Assembly (NCBI RefSeq): GCF_900099805.1
Contig: NZ_FNDR01000009.1
Location: 186,001 to 250,000, forward strand
Direction of reading: 5' to 3'
Source: Variovorax sp. OV700
GTDB lineage: Bacteria > Pseudomonadota > Gammaproteobacteria > Burkholderiales > Burkholderiaceae_C
DNA length: 64,000 bases
Under the pieces are notes generated by a model that was not told the origin of the DNA, did no database searches, and saw only the letters and a list, made by a program, of their open reading frames with translations. Positions 61,771 to 64,000 of this stretch are shown here, piece by piece. The number at the start of each line of letters is the position of its first letter. Within the stretch, counting starts at the first letter, position 1. The translations under genes were made by a program, and so were the position numbers.

Positions 61771-61803
61771 GCTCGGCCTTGTCGGCACGCCCGGTGCCGA
61801 AAA

Positions 61804-61822
61804 GTATCTTTCCAAGATACTC
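61804..61822. promoter_or_regulatory. 19-bp perfect palindrome upstream of the YiaAB gene
   Basis: AGTATCTT-TCC-AAGATACT, eight-base arms, 95 bases before the gene. A second, shorter palindrome ACCAG-AA-CTGGT follows at 61836-61847. Both are AT-richer than the surroundings and look like a regulator's operator pair. The regulator is not identified. Confidence 0.5.
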
Positions 61823-61917
61823 ATAGCGGCTCAAACCAGAACTGGTTGAAGCATTTGATCCTCGCGGTGCAGGAGCGAACCATCATTCGCTCACCTTCAC
61901 TACGCCGCGAGGCCTTC

Positions 61918-62424
61918 ATGCAACCTTTCTCATCCACCACCGTTTCGATCCAGCGCGACACGCGGGCCTGGCAGTTCCAGGCCTGGGCTTCGTTCGCCGT
62001 TGCCGTGTTCCTGTGCGCCACCGGCTTGAGCTGGCTGCCGGGCGAGGCGCTGGACCGTACGTTCATGGTGATGGGCTACGTGTTCTGCCTCAGCACCGCG
62101 TTCATGCTGGCCAAGTTCGTGCGCGACAACCAGCATGTTGACGCCGGCGGCGCCGCGGGCCGCGACGTGCCGATGTGGCGCCTTGTGGTCTGGGGCAGCT
62201 TCTTCACCGCCATGGGCCTGACCGGCTGGGGCCTGCTCCGCATGGAAATCAACGACGCCTACAAGGCCTTCCTGGGCGTGAGCTGGCTCTTCCTGATCAG
62301 CTCGGCCTTCACGCTGGCCAAGACGCTGCGCGACCGCCACGAAGCCGACCTGATCGAAGCGCGCCTGCAGGGCCGCCGTGCCGCCCGCCAGGAAGCCGCT
62401 GGTGCTTCCGCCTCGGCCGAATGA
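61918..62424 (+). CDS. YiaA/YiaB family inner membrane protein
   Basis: A 168-residue, four-helix protein. Two copies of the YiaAB repeat are visible: residues about 20-65 (AWASFAVAVFLCATGLSWLP, VFCLSTAFMLAKFVRDN) and 85-135 (WGSFFTAMGLTGWGLLRM, LFLISSAFTLAKTLRD). The matching endings LAKxxRD in both halves show an internal duplication. Function unknown; E. coli yiaA/yiaB are poorly understood. The start ATG at 61918 excludes the upstream stretch, which carries the palindromes. Confidence 0.85.
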   Translation: MQPFSSTTVSIQRDTRAWQFQAWASFAVAVFLCATGLSWLPGEALDRTFMVMGYVFCLSTAFMLAKFVRDNQHVDAGGAAGRDVPMWRLVVWGSFFTAMGLTGWGLLRMEINDAYKAFLGVSWLFLISSAFTLAKTLRDRHEADLIEARLQGRRAARQEAAGASASAE

Positions 62425-62479
62425 GCGCCGCTTTTCCGCTGCTTCACGCCAACCCGCACATCAACAACGAAAGACCGTC

Positions 62480-62947
62480 ATGAAAAAGTCGATTGCTTCT
62501 CTTCTGGTCGCCGCTTGCACTGCATTCGCCAGCGCTACGCTTCCTCTTCATGCACAGGCCCAGACCCGCGGTTCCGAGGCTTCGGCCGCACTCTCGCTGC
62601 TCCCCGTGGCCTCGGTCGTGGGCGCCGCTTCAGCCGTGGGCGCCTCGGCCACGGCGGTGATCGCGGTGCCTGCCGCGCTGTCGGTGGGCGGCTCGATGCT
62701 CACGGTGATTGCGGTCGAGGCTTCGGCCGACGGCACCGTCTATCTGCTGGAACGCGCCTCGGATGGCGCCCGCGCCAGCGTCAAGGTGATGGGGCGCGCG
62801 GCCAATGGGGTGTCTGCGGCGGTCGGCGCGGGCGTGCTGGTCAGCGTGATCGGCACGGGCATCGTGCTGTCGGCCGCGGGCGAGGTGCTGGCCTTCGTGC
62901 CCAACGCGATCGGCCGCGCACTCTTGCACAACGAGAGGCTGTCATGA
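62480..62947 (+). CDS. STM0539-family exported protein
   Basis: A 155-residue protein with a signal peptide (MKKSIASLLVAACTAFASATLP, cleavage near AQA) and a Gly/Ala/Ser-rich mature part containing two long hydrophobic segments (about 40-85 and 110-140), so it may sit in a membrane. I associate this type with STM0539 family proteins, which are regularly followed by DUF2145 genes, as here (ATGA overlap). No role is established. Start ATG has only a weak ribosome site. Confidence 0.7.
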   Translation: MKKSIASLLVAACTAFASATLPLHAQAQTRGSEASAALSLLPVASVVGAASAVGASATAVIAVPAALSVGGSMLTVIAVEASADGTVYLLERASDGARASVKVMGRAANGVSAAVGAGVLVSVIGTGIVLSAAGEVLAFVPNAIGRALLHNERLS

Positions 62948-63744
62948 AGCGCGCGCTTGTTCCTATTCCCTCGCTGCTGCTTGCGCTCGCGATCGCCCTG
63001 CCGCTGCAGGCGCAGGCCGGCCGCTCCTGCGAGCAGGCGAAGCCGACGGCGGAGTTGATCGTCAAGGGCATGCAGTTGGCGGAGCGCACGTCGCAGCAGC
63101 TGGATGCCAGCGGGGCGCGCGTCGTGCTGCTGGCGCGGGCCGGACAAGACCTCAGCAAGTACGGCCTTCGCTATTCGCACCTTGGCATTGCCTACAAGAC
63201 CGATGAAGGCCCGTGGCGCGTGGTGCACAAGCTCAACCAGTGCGGCACGGCCGAGGCCGCGGTGTACCGGCAGGGGCTCGGCGAGTTCTTCCTCGACGAC
63301 CTGTGGCGCTACGAAGCGGCCTGGGCGGTGCCTACGCCGCAGGTGCAAACGCAGCTGCTGGCGGCGCTGCATGAGTCGCCGTCGCGCATCGTGCGGCTGA
63401 ACATTGCGCCCTACAGCATCGTGAGCTACGTCTGGGGCCAGAAGTACCAGCAGTCGAACCAGTGGGCCGTCGAGACGCTGGCCGCGGCCATGGAGCCCGC
63501 CACCATCGGCAACCGCACGCAGGCGCAGGCTTGGATGCAGTTCAAGGGCTACGAACCGACGACACTGCGGCTCGGCCCGCTCACGCGTCTGGGCGGCCGC
63601 GTGGGCTCGGCCAACGTGGCCTTCGACGACCATCCGAACGACAAGCGATTTTCGGACCGCATCGAAACGGTCACGGTCGATTCGGTGTTCGCGTGGCTGC
63701 CGCGTGCGGGGCTGGGTGCGGCGCCGGTGGCTTTCAAGCTGTAG
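62944..63744 (+). CDS. DUF2145 family exported protein
   Basis: A 266-residue protein with signal peptide MKRALVPIPSLLLALAIALP (cleavage near QAQA, residue 25). Residues 50-240 carry the DUF2145 pattern: RYSHLGIAYKTDEGPWRVVHKLNQCG, and later YSIVSYVWGQKYQQSNQWAVE. The Ser/His/Cys-containing segments and SNQW resemble permuted papain-like cell-wall hydrolases, so an amidase or lipid-modifying role is possible but unproven. The start overlaps the STM0539-like gene by four bases. Confidence 0.72.
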   Translation: MKRALVPIPSLLLALAIALPLQAQAGRSCEQAKPTAELIVKGMQLAERTSQQLDASGARVVLLARAGQDLSKYGLRYSHLGIAYKTDEGPWRVVHKLNQCGTAEAAVYRQGLGEFFLDDLWRYEAAWAVPTPQVQTQLLAALHESPSRIVRLNIAPYSIVSYVWGQKYQQSNQWAVETLAAAMEPATIGNRTQAQAWMQFKGYEPTTLRLGPLTRLGGRVGSANVAFDDHPNDKRFSDRIETVTVDSVFAWLPRAGLGAAPVAFKL

Positions 63745-63790
63745 TTGCACGCGGGGCGTTCGCGCTTCGAGAAGAAGAAGAGGAAAAAAA

Positions 63791-64000
63791 ATGAGCAAGT
63801 CATTGCGTCTGTCCGAAAAGTGGTTCCGCCGCGGCCTGTGGCTGGTGGCCCTGGTGTTCGCGAGTTTCCTGATCGGGCTCGGCGGCACCGTCGTGAACGA
63901 CCTGCCAAAGGTCGAACGGGCGCTCGAGCTCGACGATTTCATCGACCGAGCCGCGGCCAGTCCATTGCGAAGCACCATCAAGGCGTCGGAAGAAACCGAG
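63791..64000 (+). CDS. unidentified gene, 3' end cut by window edge
   Basis: Seventy codons from an ATG at 63791 run open to the right edge. The start follows a GAAGAAGAGGAAAAAAA stretch. An N-terminal helix (about 15-36, LWLVALVFASFLIGLGGTVV) after basic residues suggests a membrane anchor, followed by an acidic, soluble-looking region (LPKVERALELDDFIDR). Same strand as the STM0539/DUF2145 pair, 46 bases later. I do not recognise the family from this fragment. Confidence 0.65.
   Translation, partial: MSKSLRLSEKWFRRGLWLVALVFASFLIGLGGTVVNDLPKVERALELDDFIDRAAASPLRSTIKASEETE

Noticed and set aside
1..64000. CRISPR arrays, insertion sequences, prophage genes, rRNA and tRNA genes
   Set aside because: Looked for repeated spacers, transposase motifs and cloverleaf-like ends; nothing met the standard.

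Overview
The window is a stretch of high-GC betaproteobacterial chromosome, most likely Variovorax or a close relative in the Comamonadaceae. The grounds are gene content and order: the def-fmt and smg-dprA-LysM groups, fba followed by purC and then purE-purK-Sua5, yajC-secD-secF, an ACC deaminase with its own Lrp-type regulator, a Bug-family binding protein and a one-piece 1202-residue indolepyruvate oxidoreductase. No rRNA, tRNA, CRISPR array, transposase or integrase was seen. The genus call is inference from remembered gene order, not a search.

Left part (1-12.8 kb). A minus-strand operon (creatininase-family hydrolase, ABC ATPase, ABC permease, FAD-linked oxidase cut by the window edge) looks like uptake and turnover of a small N-containing compound. 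Then comes a five-gene heme-copper oxidase operon: subunit II with a fused cytochrome c, subunit I, two different subunit III proteins and subunit IV. A minus-strand MFS exporter, a polar amino acid permease plus binding protein, and an Lrp regulator follow.

Middle (12.9-38.2 kb). Mostly housekeeping: indolepyruvate oxidoreductase, the Sec accessory proteins YajC/SecD/SecF, a DUF1631 protein, Smg, DprA, a LysM protein, peptide deformylase, a small lipoprotein, methionyl-tRNA formyltransferase and the AzlC/AzlD exporter. A minus-strand catabolic operon (VOC protein, alpha/beta hydrolase, FAD hydroxylase, DUF2783, metallo-beta-lactamase fold, Bug binding protein) is transcribed away from a LysR regulator. 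Phosphoglycerate kinase and pyruvate kinase follow.

Accessory patch (38.2-40.9 kb). A decayed lipoprotein copy precedes an intact lipoprotein gene, an HELGH metallopeptidase-like gene overlapping it by ATGA, and a coiled-coil/one-TM gene. This reads as a possible effector/immunity module and is the most likely undescribed protein system here.

Right part (40.9-64 kb). ACC deaminase and regulator, fructose-bisphosphate aldolase, purC, a META-domain lipoprotein, a thioredoxin/TPR protein, purE-purK-Sua5, a lipase-like lipoprotein, a PBP4-type carboxypeptidase, a Nudix hydrolase, a DeoR regulator, a DMT transporter, tsaB-rimI-UDG-like, pyrF, an XRE regulator, a ceramidase-like membrane protein, an LplT-PlsC fusion, a YiaAB protein, an STM0539/DUF2145 pair and one gene cut by the right edge.

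Two dispersed non-coding repeat families stand out. One is a 65-bp cassette, three copies, each a 22-codon mini-ORF whose start overlaps the upstream stop and whose stop overlaps the next gene's start, with a hairpin and Shine-Dalgarno at its 3' end. The other is a 98-bp element, two copies, lying just after stop codons, whose stems differ by compensating base changes.
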